From: Microbacterium oryzae
GTDB taxonomy: Bacteria; Actinomycetota; Actinomycetes; Actinomycetales; Microbacteriaceae
DNA: 64,000 nucleotides
Reading direction: 5' to 3'
NCBI RefSeq assembly: GCF_009735645.1
Contig: NZ_CP032550.1
Location: forward strand, 682,001 to 746,000
In this document: one piece after another, positions 6,291 to 13,839 of the stretch
Numbering within the stretch: the first letter of the stretch is position 1
Layout of the letters: each line of letters begins with the position of its first letter
The notes under the pieces: model-generated
The model's input: only the letters and a program-made list of their open reading frames with translations
Database searches by the model: none
What the model was told of the DNA's origin: nothing
Made by a program: the position numbers and the translations under genes

Positions 6291-8534
6291 TCAGCTGCCC
6301 TGAAGCACCTGGGTCGTCGTCACCTCGGGGCGCATGTCGAGGCGACGCAGCAGCTGCGCGTTGAGGGCGACGACGATCGTGGACAGGGACATCAGGATCG
6401 CCCCGATAGACATCGGCAGCACGAACCCGACCGGGGCGAGGACGCCTGCGGCCAGCGGCACCGAGATGAGGTTGTACCCCGCCGCCCACCACAGGTTCTG
6501 CTTCATCTTCCGGTAGCTCGCCCGAGACAGCTCCATCACCGACAACACAGAGCGGGGATCATCGCTGGCGAGGATCACCCCGGCCGACGCGATCGCCACA
6601 TCGGTGCCCGCGCCGATCGCGATACCCACATCGGCCTGAGCAAGGGCGGGGGCGTCGTTGACGCCGTCGCCGACCATGACCACCTTGCGGCCCTCGCCCT
6701 GGAGCTGCTGCACCTTGGAGGCCTTGTCCTCGGGGCGCACCCCGGCGAAGAACCGGTCGATCCCGAGCTGGGCGGCGACGGTGGACGCGACGGCGTCCGC
6801 GTCGCCGGTGATCATCACGACCTGCACCCCGCGCGCGTGCAGAGCATCAACCGCCGTCTGCGACTCATCGCGGATCGCGTCCTCCAAGCGCAGCGCGCCC
6901 GCGGCCGTGCCGTCGATGAGCACGTGGAGGATGATCGCGCCCTCCGTGCGCCATTCGTCCGCGATCGGCAGCTCGGTCGCACCCTCCTGCTCGAGCAGGT
7001 ACGGGCCGCCAACTTGCACGGTGCACCCGTCCACGGTGGCACGGACCCCGACAGCCGGGGAGGACGTGAATCCCGTCGCGGTCGGCAGGGTGAGGTGCTT
7101 CCCTGCGGCGCTGTCGACGATTGCGCGAGCCAGTGGGTGCTCCGAGTCCGATTCGGCCGCTGCGGCCAGAGCGAGCAGACGAGCAGGGTCGTGCCCGTTC
7201 GCGGGGTGGATGGCGGTGACGGCGGGGGTGCCTTTAGTGAGGGTGCCGGTCTTGTCGAAAAGGACCGTGTCGATGGTGCGCATGCTCTCCAGCGCGAGCC
7301 GGTCCTTGATCAGCACCCCGCCGCGCGCCGCGCGTTCGGTCGCGATGGACACCACCAGGGGAATCGCCAGCCCCAGCGCATGCGGGCAGGCGATCACCAG
7401 CACCGTGATGGTCCGCACCACCGCCACATCGGGAAGGCCGATCGCTGTCCATACCGCCGCGGTGATCGCGCCAGCTCCCAGGGCGAACCAGAACAGCAGG
7501 CCCGCGGCACGGTCGGCGATCCGCTGGGCTCTCGAGGAGGAGCTCTGCGCGTCGGCGACGAGACGCTGGATGCCGGCGAGAGCGGTGTTGTCGCCGACGG
7601 CGGTGATCTCCACCCGCACCCCGGAATCGGTGGCGACGGTGCCGGCGGTGACCTGGTCGCCTTCCGTGCGGCGCACCGGGCGGGACTCACCGGTGATCAT
7701 CGCCTCGTCCATGCTCGCCGTCCCCTGCACCACCCTTCCGTCCGCGGGCACCCGGCCGCCGGGCCGAACCACCACCACGTCACCGACGCGAAGGTCTGCA
7801 GGTGCGACCGTGACCGTGGAGTCGCCCTCGACGCGCTCGGCCTCGTCCGGCAGGAGGGCGGCGAGAGAATCCAGCGCCGACGTCGTCTGCGCAAGCGACC
7901 TCATCTCGACCCAGTGACCGAGCAGCATGATCACGACCAGCAGCGCCAGCTCCCACCAGAAGTCGAGTTCGTGATGCAGCAGCCCCAGGCTCGCACCCCA
8001 CGACGCGACGAACGCGACCGTGATCGCCAGCCCGATGAGGAGCATCATCCCCGGCTTGCGTGTGCGGATCTCACTGACCGCGCCCGACAGGAACGGGCGC
8101 CCGCCCCACACGTACATCACTGTGCCGAGGACCGGCGAGACCCAGCCCACCCACGGCGCGTCCGGCAGGGAGTAGGCCACGAGCATGGCGAACATGCTCG
8201 AGAACCCCACCACCGGGACGGCGAGGGCGAGCATGACCCAGAACAACCGGCGGAACTGCGCAACATGGTCCCCGTGGCCACCATGACCACCATGGTCGGC
8301 GTGGTTGCCGGGAGCGGTGTGGTCGTCGTGGCCGGTCATGCGGTGCTCGGACAAGTCATGGCCGGTGTGCCTGCTCTGCTCGCCGTGCGCGCCGTGGCGG
8401 TCGTGGGCATGTCCGCCCTGCGGATCGCCGTGAGCGGGTTCGGTGGCGACGGCCTCGCGCATCCCCTCCGCGGTCTGCTCGTCGTCGCCGTCACCCGAAT
8501 CGTGGTGGTGCTCGTGGTGCTCGTGCTGGCTCAT
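6291..8534 (-). CDS. Heavy-metal P1B-type ATPase (CPH type, copper/silver efflux)
   Basis: 747 residues from MSQHEHHEHHHD, with a GGGAGG site before the ATG. Residues 1-100 form a His-rich tail rather than a CxxC domain. Then come membrane helices, the actuator TGES (SMDEAMITGESRPV), the ion-pathway motif CPHALG near residue 380, the phosphorylation site DKTGT near 426, and GDGVNDAP near 620. The CPH motif with a His-rich tail is the CopB pattern, usually linked to Cu(II) or Ag/Cu export. It couples ATP hydrolysis to metal efflux across the plasma membrane. The upstream CopZ-like and CsoR genes support copper; the exact ion is inferred. Confidence 0.9.
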   Translation of the reverse strand: MSQHEHHEHHHDSGDGDDEQTAEGMREAVATEPAHGDPQGGHAHDRHGAHGEQSRHTGHDLSEHRMTGHDDHTAPGNHADHGGHGGHGDHVAQFRRLFWVMLALAVPVVGFSSMFAMLVAYSLPDAPWVGWVSPVLGTVMYVWGGRPFLSGAVSEIRTRKPGMMLLIGLAITVAFVASWGASLGLLHHELDFWWELALLVVIMLLGHWVEMRSLAQTTSALDSLAALLPDEAERVEGDSTVTVAPADLRVGDVVVVRPGGRVPADGRVVQGTASMDEAMITGESRPVRRTEGDQVTAGTVATDSGVRVEITAVGDNTALAGIQRLVADAQSSSSRAQRIADRAAGLLFWFALGAGAITAAVWTAIGLPDVAVVRTITVLVIACPHALGLAIPLVVSIATERAARGGVLIKDRLALESMRTIDTVLFDKTGTLTKGTPAVTAIHPANGHDPARLLALAAAAESDSEHPLARAIVDSAAGKHLTLPTATGFTSSPAVGVRATVDGCTVQVGGPYLLEQEGATELPIADEWRTEGAIILHVLIDGTAAGALRLEDAIRDESQTAVDALHARGVQVVMITGDADAVASTVAAQLGIDRFFAGVRPEDKASKVQQLQGEGRKVVMVGDGVNDAPALAQADVGIAIGAGTDVAIASAGVILASDDPRSVLSVMELSRASYRKMKQNLWWAAGYNLISVPLAAGVLAPVGFVLPMSIGAILMSLSTIVVALNAQLLRRLDMRPEVTTTQVLQGS

Positions 8535-8598
8535 CGGAGCCTCCCTCTGCCGTGCCGATGTGTGATGGCGGTGGTGGGCGGCACTTCGCCCGGATGGG

Positions 8599-8937
8599 TC
8601 AGGCCGGTGTGTCCGCGACCGTGTACCCGGCCTCGTCGACGGCAGCCCGCACGGCGTCAAGATGCAGCGGGCTGCCGTGGCGGATGGTGACCGTCGAGGT
8701 TCCACCGGCGTTCAGGTCAACGCTCACCTGCTCGACACCCTCGAGTGCGACCAGCTCCTCCGTGACACTGGTCACGCAGTGCCCGCACGTCATCCCCTCT
8801 ACGAAGATCTGTGTGGCGTCGAAGGGCGCTGTCGCAAGTCTTGCCGTGTCCTGCTGGGCGCTATCGGGGGCGGCGCAGCAGCTGCAGCCAGGGCCGGTTT
8901 CCTTCAGTCCCAGTTCGACTCGCTGGATCGTCATCAT
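8599..8937 (-). CDS. Heavy-metal-associated domain protein (CopZ-like chaperone)
   Basis: 112 residues. The C-terminal 65 residues are an HMA fold with GMTCGHC (Cys51 and Cys54). An N-terminal extension carries CSCC around residues 18-21, which could be an extra metal site. Start has AGAGGA upstream. Such proteins shuttle Cu(I) in the cytoplasm, to an exporter or to CsoR. It lies between csoR and the P-type ATPase, as expected for a copper operon. The extra Cys cluster is less common. Confidence 0.85.
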   Translation of the reverse strand: MMTIQRVELGLKETGPGCSCCAAPDSAQQDTARLATAPFDATQIFVEGMTCGHCVTSVTEELVALEGVEQVSVDLNAGGTSTVTIRHGSPLHLDAVRAAVDEAGYTVADTPA

Positions 8938-8958
8938 GGGTTCCTCTCATCGGGGTGG

Positions 8959-9240
8959 TCAGGAGCGCACGAGCCGGGCGATCGCCGCATTCGCCTCACG
9001 GATCTTCTCCTCCGCGACCGGGCCACCCTGCGCGGTCGCCTCGGCGACGCAGTGGCTGAGGTGATCACCCAGCAACGACAGTGCCACCGCTTCCAGCGCC
9101 TTCGTGGCCGCGGACACCTGAGTGAGGATGTCGATGCAGTACTCGTCGCTCTCCACCATCCGGGCGATGCCGTGCACCTGACCCTCAGCACGACGCAGCC
9201 GCTTCAGCAACGCCGTCTTGTTGTCCGCATACCCGTGCAT
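8959..9240 (-). CDS. csoR: CsoR-family copper-sensing repressor
   Basis: 93 residues from MHGYADNK, chosen because GAGGG lies four bases upstream; a start nine bases earlier would place the start beside the operator without a binding site. The all-helical DUF156 fold has the Cu(I) ligand triad Cys35, His60 and Cys64 (EYCIDIL, DHLSHC). CsoR releases DNA when Cu(I) binds. It is the first gene of the minus-strand copper operon. A matching palindrome at 9,252-9,270 lies directly upstream, so it should repress its own operon and the divergent one. Confidence 0.9.
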   Translation of the reverse strand: MHGYADNKTALLKRLRRAEGQVHGIARMVESDEYCIDILTQVSAATKALEAVALSLLGDHLSHCVAEATAQGGPVAEEKIREANAAIARLVRS

Positions 9241-9251
9241 GGCCCTCATAC

Positions 9252-9270
9252 TATACCCCCGCGGGGTATA
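9252..9270. promoter_or_regulatory. CsoR-type operator between divergent copper operons
   Basis: Perfect inverted repeat TATACCCC / GGGGTATA with a 3-nt spacer. G-tract palindromes flanked by TATA/TATAC are the known type of CsoR box. It lies 12-30 bp upstream of the csoR start and about 80 bp before the plus-strand four-helix gene, so it can control both directions. Confidence 0.85.
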
Positions 9271-9348
9271 TCAATCCCCTTCGGTGACCCGCCTCCCCGC
9301 CGTAGCGTCGCCCGCGCCGGGGAGAGCCCCCGGGGAAGGGACACCGTC

Positions 9349-9753
9349 ATGACCGTTGCAGACCAGATGCTCGCCACTCACCCGAAGGTCGGCTCCGCCG
9401 CCGCGCAGGACACGCTTCTGCGCTGCATCGAGGCGTGTACCGAGTGCGCGCAGGCGTGCACCGCGTGCGCGGACGCGTGCCTGGGAGAGGACATGGTTGC
9501 CGACCTCGTCGCGTGCATCCGCAAGAACGCCGACTGCGCCGACATCTGCGCCACCACCGGCGCAGTGCTCACCCGGCAGACCGCGCCCGACGTCGCAACC
9601 CTCCGCGCCCTCCTCGAAGCCTGCCGCACGGCATGCGCGTCCTGCGCCGCCGAGTGCGAACAGCACGCCGAGATGCACGAGCACTGCCGCGTATGCGCCG
9701 AATCCTGCCGCCGCTGCGAGCAGGCCTGCACCGACCTGCTCGCCGCACTCTGA
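9349..9753 (+). CDS. Cys-rich four-helix-bundle copper-storage-type protein
   Basis: 134 residues with 18 cysteines in regular CxxxC spacing along predicted helices (RCIEACTECAQACTACADAC, then VACIRKNADCADIC, EACRTACASCAAEC, HCRVCAESCRRCEQAC). This is the pattern of Csp/DUF326 proteins, which bind many Cu(I) ions inside a four-helix bundle. No signal peptide, so it should act in the cytoplasm. The ATG has GGGGAAGGGA about 8 bases upstream. First gene of the plus-strand arm, reading away from the CsoR box. Copper sequestration is inferred from the family and context. Confidence 0.85.
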   Translation: MTVADQMLATHPKVGSAAAQDTLLRCIEACTECAQACTACADACLGEDMVADLVACIRKNADCADICATTGAVLTRQTAPDVATLRALLEACRTACASCAAECEQHAEMHEHCRVCAESCRRCEQACTDLLAAL

Positions 9754-9821
9754 GTCCCGGCAGAACCCGCGACACCACAGTACCGCCACCTCAGCCATCC
9801 CCATTCGCACCAGGAGACGTC

Positions 9822-10442
9822 ATGACCTCGAACGAGCACGCACCCAAGCACGAAGGCCAGAACGCAGCCGACGGCGGTCGAAAGGGCGAGCACGATCACT
9901 CCAAGCCCTGGAAGATGTACCTGCGGTTCGCGGCGATGATCCTCACTGGCATGGTCGTCATGTACTGGGTCATGTTCGTCGGCTCCTGGGAATGGAGCCA
10001 CGTCCGCTTCAGCGAGAGCCGAGTCTTCATGGCCCTCACCATGGGCGGCACCATGGGGCTGGTCATGCTGGCCTGGATGCTCAACATGTACAAGAATGTC
10101 AAGGCCAACATCGCCGTCGTCGCCGCCAGCGTCCTCCTCATCGCCGGCGGAGTGGCGCTCGACCGCAGCCAGATCACCGTCGACGACACCGACTGGATGA
10201 GCGCGATGATCCCCCATCACTCCCTCGCAATCACCCGCTCCGAACGCGCCCAGATCCAGGACATCCGCGTCTGCGAACTCGCCGCCGAGATCAGCAAAGC
10301 CCAGCGCAACGAGATCCTCGAAATGGACTGGCTCATCGACGACATCAAGAAGAACGGCATCGCCGACACCCCTGGAGAAGCGGAAGCCCGCCCCGCTCCC
10401 ACCTTCGACCGAACCGCACAGCGCGAGTGCCCCGCAGAGTGA
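9822..10442 (+). CDS. Membrane-anchored DUF305 protein
   Basis: 206 residues from an ATG preceded by AGGAG. A charged, His-containing N-terminus (about 30 residues) is followed by three hydrophobic segments, near 33-55, 67-87 and 92-110. A C-terminal DUF305-like domain holds MIPHHSLAITRSERA, the family's His-His motif. One cysteine (RVCELAAEI) lies nearby. It is 68 bp downstream of the four-helix gene and probably co-transcribed. With the separate DUF305 lipoprotein, the island has two such proteins on opposite arms. Metal binding at the membrane is inferred. Confidence 0.8.
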   Translation: MTSNEHAPKHEGQNAADGGRKGEHDHSKPWKMYLRFAAMILTGMVVMYWVMFVGSWEWSHVRFSESRVFMALTMGGTMGLVMLAWMLNMYKNVKANIAVVAASVLLIAGGVALDRSQITVDDTDWMSAMIPHHSLAITRSERAQIQDIRVCELAAEISKAQRNEILEMDWLIDDIKKNGIADTPGEAEARPAPTFDRTAQRECPAE

Positions 10443-10528
10443 ACGGCTACCCGATGCAACACCGTCATGGATCAGAACTCTTGCCCCGAGCGACGGCATC
10501 GAATCGGTGGCACTCGCCATCAAAGAGC

Positions 10529-10558
10529 TGTCCCGTTAGACGATCCCTCACCGGGACA
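10529..10558 (+). repeat. Dispersed 30-bp hairpin repeat, copy 4
   Basis: Perfect arms TGTCCCG and CGGGACA; centre TTAGACGATCCCTCAC differs from the consensus at two positions. It lies 86 bp past the stop of the last copper gene. Confidence 0.85.
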
Positions 10559-10652
10559 CCGCTGAGGGGTGTGCGCGCATGTGCCACTCGTACATTTTGA
10601 AAAGGCGACACAATGAGGTCATGCGATCGTCGCGACGGAACCGACGGTGGGG

Positions 10653-10680
10653 CGTGCTTAGACGATCCTTCACCAGGACA
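10653..10680 (+). repeat. Dispersed 30-bp hairpin repeat, copy 5 (degenerate)
   Basis: The centre and right side (TTAGACGATCCTTCACC, AGGACA) are kept, but the left arm has decayed (GTGC for TGTCCC). It lies 66 bp before the start of the hypothetical gene at 10,747. Confidence 0.65.
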
Positions 10681-10746
10681 CTCGAGGATCGCGGTGCTGG
10701 ATATCCTCGATGCTTCGACGATCTTGAGCGGCGAGGGGAGCTCTCG

Positions 10747-11142
10747 ATGGTGAGCGACGCGGATACCGAGCCTCCGGTCCTGCTCTTCCTGCGCGCGATG
10801 GAGCGGGCGGCGAAGCGCTGGCCGCCGCTGCGTATCGAAGCGCTTGCGCATGTCGATGGCCGCTACGCCATCGTCATCTATCGAGAGCGGCCAGCCTTCA
10901 CCCTCTCGGGGCACATCTTCGACATGCGCTGGCTACATGAAGCTTTCGAACCCAACAGTCCCGACGACCTGGCGTCGGCGATGATCGTCGAGATCGGTGA
11001 GCCGTCGGGTATGGGCCAGGAGCGTTTTTCACCCTGGCTACGCGAGCTGGTACCGACTGGGGAACGCGTCGGTTGGTTTGGTGACGCGCTCCCGCCCGAC
11101 TCGGTGCCCGCACAAATCGCGCTGAAGGAATCGTCTCGATAG
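10747..11142 (+). CDS. Hypothetical cytoplasmic protein
   Basis: 131 residues from an ATG with GGGGAG upstream. Soluble, with aromatic-rich segments (YAIVIYRERPAF, HIFDMRWLHEAF) and a C-terminal FSPWLRELVPTGE. No known family is recognised. It is the only gene between repeat copies 5 and 6. Its TAG stop (11,140-11,142) lies inside copy 6, so the repeat supplies the end of the reading frame. Confidence 0.6.
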   Translation: MVSDADTEPPVLLFLRAMERAAKRWPPLRIEALAHVDGRYAIVIYRERPAFTLSGHIFDMRWLHEAFEPNSPDDLASAMIVEIGEPSGMGQERFSPWLRELVPTGERVGWFGDALPPDSVPAQIALKESSR

Positions 11143-11161
11143 ACGATTTTTCACCGGGACA
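11132..11161 (+). repeat. Dispersed 30-bp hairpin repeat, copy 6
   Basis: Right arm perfect; left arm TGTCCCG has become CGTCTCG; centre ATAGACGATTTTTCAC. The TAG in the centre is the stop codon of the preceding gene. Confidence 0.8.
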
Positions 11162-11264
11162 TCTTCTGAACTGCGACTTAGAGACGAGCTGGGTTGCGCA
11201 TGCGGCGGCTGATCAGGGCGTCACGTCACGCTGGCGCCGTATCGGTGATCGAGAGGAAGAAGGC

Positions 11265-11873
11265 GTGGTGGCTCGATTCTTCGCACGTCTCGCATCCGCG
11301 GCAGCAGGAGCAGCCGTTGTCAGCGTGCTCCTTGCCAGCTGCACCGTGGACGACGCGCTGACCACGAGCTTCGGCGAAGACTCGGCTGCTTCCGTGTCCA
11401 CGGAGGGACGCATTCAAGAGATTGCTCCTGAGGATCGCGGAGATCCTGTCGAGTTCGAGGGTGTGGACGAACACGGCCGGCATATCTCCTCCGACGACGT
11501 CGAAGGGGTCATGGTCGTCAACTTCTGGTACGCCGGATGCGGCCCTTGTCGAGCAGAGGCCCCTTTGCTTGAGGATGTGTGGTCCGAGTACGCCGCGGAC
11601 GGAGTCCGTTTCATCGGCGTGAACATTTACGACCAGGCGGACACCGCTCTCGCGTTCGCTGAGACCTATGGCATCACCTACCCGAGCGTGATCGATGCTG
11701 ACAGCGGACAGGTGCGACAGGCATTCGCCGGTCAGACGCCTCTGAACGCCACTCCTTCAACCCTCGTGCTGGACAGCGAGAACCGGGTGGCGGTTCGCAT
11801 CGTCGGTCAGCTTCCGGATGCGTCCATCCTCTCCACACTTGTGGCGGACACGCAGGCCCAAAGCGGGACGTAG
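11265..11873 (+). CDS. TlpA/ResA-like thioredoxin-fold lipoprotein
   Basis: 202 residues from a GTG start behind GAGGAAGAAGG. The signal peptide ends with the lipobox LLASC at Cys26. The thioredoxin fold starts near residue 70, with the active site CGPC at about residues 92-95 (FWYAGCGPCRAE) and the cis-Pro region ATPSTLVLD near 170. Such proteins act as extracytoplasmic thiol-disulfide reductases, often for cytochrome c maturation or other exported Cys proteins. It is the only gene between repeat copies 6 and 7, so no partner is visible here. Its substrate is unknown. Confidence 0.85.
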   Translation: MVARFFARLASAAAGAAVVSVLLASCTVDDALTTSFGEDSAASVSTEGRIQEIAPEDRGDPVEFEGVDEHGRHISSDDVEGVMVVNFWYAGCGPCRAEAPLLEDVWSEYAADGVRFIGVNIYDQADTALAFAETYGITYPSVIDADSGQVRQAFAGQTPLNATPSTLVLDSENRVAVRIVGQLPDASILSTLVADTQAQSGT

Positions 11874-11913
11874 ACGTTCGCCTGTCGGCGCCTCGGTACG
11901 GGCGCAGGACGTG

Positions 11914-11943
11914 CGTCCCCTTAGGCGATCCTCCACCGGGACA
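11914..11943 (+). repeat. Dispersed 30-bp hairpin repeat, copy 7
   Basis: Right arm perfect; left arm reads CGTCCCC, centre TTAGGCGATCCTCCAC. It lies between the convergent TlpA-like and small-membrane-protein genes. Confidence 0.75.
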
Positions 11944-11969
11944 CTTCAGGACCTGGAAGGTGTGGATAT

Positions 11970-12203
11970 CTATCGGTCTCGCTGCTCTTGCTCCGAACGC
12001 TGTGCACGTTCCTGCTCCCGAATAGCGCGGGGCCCCAGCACGAAGAGGGCCGCGCCGCCGATGGACACCGCCGCCGAAGCCCCGAGCAGTGGTGGCCAGG
12101 GCAGAAAACCCGTCGCCGCAGCGATGATGGTTAGGGCGAACAACGCAATAGCGATCGGGCCGAGGATCCACCCCACCCAAAGTCGGTATCTGCGCATGCC
12201 CAT
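11970..12203 (-). CDS. Small membrane protein
   Basis: 77 residues with two hydrophobic segments (about residues 8-30 and 36-58) and a charged C-terminal tail (EQERAQRSEQEQRDR). Two in-frame ATGs (12,203 and 12,197) are possible starts; neither has a strong binding site. No family is recognised. It is the only gene in the short unit between repeat copies 7 and 8. Function unknown. Confidence 0.55.
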   Translation of the reverse strand: MGMRRYRLWVGWILGPIAIALFALTIIAAATGFLPWPPLLGASAAVSIGGAALFVLGPRAIREQERAQRSEQEQRDR

Positions 12204-12224
12204 GGGCCGATGCTACTCAGAGAC

Positions 12225-12254
12225 CGTCCTGATAGGCCATCCCTTACCGGGCTC
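12225..12254 (+). repeat. Dispersed 30-bp hairpin repeat, copy 8 (variant)
   Basis: Variant centre ATAGGCCATCCCTTAC, shared only with copy 9; left arm CGTCCTG, right arm CGGGCTC. The minus-strand stop codon of the GntR gene (12,244-12,246) lies within it. Confidence 0.7.
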
Positions 12255-12594
12255 TCCAGAGTGTGCGCATGATAGCGATGACGTCGTCGAGGGGAATGTT
12301 CGCTTCCTCGCTTGCTTCGGCTACCGCGCGGATGCGCTCGATCACCGCCTGGGGGGCGCGCGAGGCGCCGGGAGCGACACGTGTGCCCGCGGCCGTGCGA
12401 GTGACGACGAGCCCTTCCTGCTCGAGGGTCTTGTAGGCCTTGGCGGCAGTGGCCTGAGCGACGGCAAGGTCTCGGGCGGTTTGCCGCACGGTGGGTAGGC
12501 GTTCTCCGTCTCCCAGTTGTCCGGACCGGATTGCTCCGCGGAAGAGCTCCGTGATCTCGTCCGCTGTCTTCGGCGCGGACGTCAGCTCGGTCAT
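12244..12594 (-). CDS. GntR-family (YtrA-like) transcriptional regulator, second copy
   Basis: 116 residues from MTELTSAPK. The winged helix shows GERLPTVRQTARDLAVAQAT and the wing TRTAAGTRV, followed by a short helical tail (PLDDVIAIMRTLWRAR). It aligns end to end with the regulator at 280-633, whose tail reads ELDDAIRVLRAVWPPT. The start overlaps the stop of the upstream membrane gene by ATGA, exactly as in the first pair. Its TAA stop falls inside repeat copy 8. It probably represses its own two-gene operon. Confidence 0.85.
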   Translation of the reverse strand: MTELTSAPKTADEITELFRGAIRSGQLGDGERLPTVRQTARDLAVAQATAAKAYKTLEQEGLVVTRTAAGTRVAPGASRAPQAVIERIRAVAEASEEANIPLDDVIAIMRTLWRAR

Positions 12595-13613
12595 CGCACC
12601 GTCTCGACAGTGCTGGGCGTCGCCGCCTGCGTCCGACCGGCGGCGAAGGCTGCGCGGACCATGTCGACGATGAGGCGGAGCGCCAACGCAACTCCCGCTC
12701 CTTGTACGACGTAACCGGTGAGGTTCAGCGGACGTGCGATCTCGTTGTATCCGCCGTAGATCATCAGCCGCGGGATTGACATATCCTCGGTTACCCACTG
12801 ATCATCCAGACCCACCGCGGACCCACCGACCGCACCCACATGCATCCACACAGCCCCGAGTGTGGCGAGAAGTCCAGCCAGCAGGACGAGACCGAGGATC
12901 CGCGCCGTCGCCTCCCGATCGGCGCGAGCGCCCCCGGTGCCGGCAGCGCTGCGCGCCAAGGGGCGGTTCGCGTCGGCACGCAACACGGCGAAGAGAACGA
13001 CGAAGGCGACCGGCAGAGCGATGAGGGTGGCGAGGTGATTCGGCCAGCCGGCACCGGCCACATAGCCGAGTCCACTGTTGAAGTTCATGAAGATGGGGAG
13101 CGAGGTGTACTCGGGGACCTGTCCGAAGAAGGACGCATCTCTGGGAGCAGACACGGCGATGACCGTGTGCCACAACGCCGTCACTGCGATCAGCACGGTC
13201 GTCGCGCCCGTGACCCACAACAGGGCCGGGGAGAGGAACGCCCGCCATCTCTGGCGCGGCACGAGGGCGCGGTCCCCAGGTGCCGGCAACGGCACGCGCG
13301 CTAGCGCCACACCCGCGCCCAACACAATCAGAACAGCGACAGCGAGCGGAGCAGGGCGACGCCACCACCCGTCATAACCGGACGCGTCATACGTGAACGC
13401 CGCAGCGGCACTCATCAACGACGCGGTCAGCACAATAAGGGCCGCTCCCGCGGTCCCCACGACGAGGAGAACACGGGCTCGGTACTCCGTCCTAGGCAAC
13501 GACACCAAACGGCGCGGCCGCAACCAGGAGAGCGCGAACAGCACCACGCCGAACGTCAGCGCGACTTCCAGCGGAAGCATGCGCTTCACATCAAGCAGGA
13601 ACGTGAGGAACAT
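12591..13613 (-). CDS. Polytopic membrane protein paired with GntR regulator, second copy
   Basis: 340 residues from MFLTFLLDVKRML, chosen because GGAGAGG lies eight bases upstream; the frame is open further 5' but that part crosses the promoter and repeat copy 9. About eight hydrophobic segments, with a central insert facing one side (PEYTSLPIFMNFNSGLGYV). No transport signature is seen. It forms a coupled operon with the GntR gene. The promoter region has two AGTACAA elements about 20 bp apart (13,640-13,685), candidate binding sites for the regulator. Function unknown. Confidence 0.75.
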   Translation of the reverse strand: MFLTFLLDVKRMLPLEVALTFGVVLFALSWLRPRRLVSLPRTEYRARVLLVVGTAGAALIVLTASLMSAAAAFTYDASGYDGWWRRPAPLAVAVLIVLGAGVALARVPLPAPGDRALVPRQRWRAFLSPALLWVTGATTVLIAVTALWHTVIAVSAPRDASFFGQVPEYTSLPIFMNFNSGLGYVAGAGWPNHLATLIALPVAFVVLFAVLRADANRPLARSAAGTGGARADREATARILGLVLLAGLLATLGAVWMHVGAVGGSAVGLDDQWVTEDMSIPRLMIYGGYNEIARPLNLTGYVVQGAGVALALRLIVDMVRAAFAAGRTQAATPSTVETVR

Positions 13614-13723
13614 CTCGACCTCTCCTCGGACGGCACCACGCCGGCCATACCTTGTACTGCGAACGTAGCACGAAATTGTACTGAACTCGCAGATCAAGTC
13701 CGCGGAGGCATCAGCCGGCCGAT

Positions 13724-13753
13724 GTGTGCCGCTAGGCCATCCCTTACCGGACG
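13724..13753 (+). repeat. Dispersed 30-bp hairpin repeat, copy 9 (variant)
   Basis: Shares with copy 8 the variant centre TAGGCCATCCCTTACCGG; arms are degenerate (TGTGCCG, CGGACGC). Copies 8 and 9 flank exactly the second GntR/membrane pair. Confidence 0.65.
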
Positions 13754-13795
13754 CTGTCGTCTCGTCGTCGAAAAGAGTCAGTGACATAAGCGGCA

Positions 13796-13828
13796 CTGGC
13801 CCGCTCGCCGTGGTGGCGAGCGGGCCAG
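13796..13828 (-). terminator. Strong hairpin after the CU044_5270-type gene
   Basis: 14-bp perfect stem (CTGGCCCGCTCGCC with GGCGAGCGGGCCAG) and a 5-nt loop, 11 bases past the stop of the minus-strand gene at 13,840. No T-run follows at once. Confidence 0.8.
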
Positions 13829-13839
13829 CATGGATTCGC

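Larger units (their letters stand above)
10443..10746. other. Gap holding repeat copies 4 and 5
   Basis: Two repeat copies only 124 bp apart. The short piece between them contains AAAAGG and an ATG at 10,614 that opens a 46-codon frame running through copy 5. This looks like a gene start cut off at the repeat rather than a full gene. No other feature is recognised. Confidence 0.4.
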
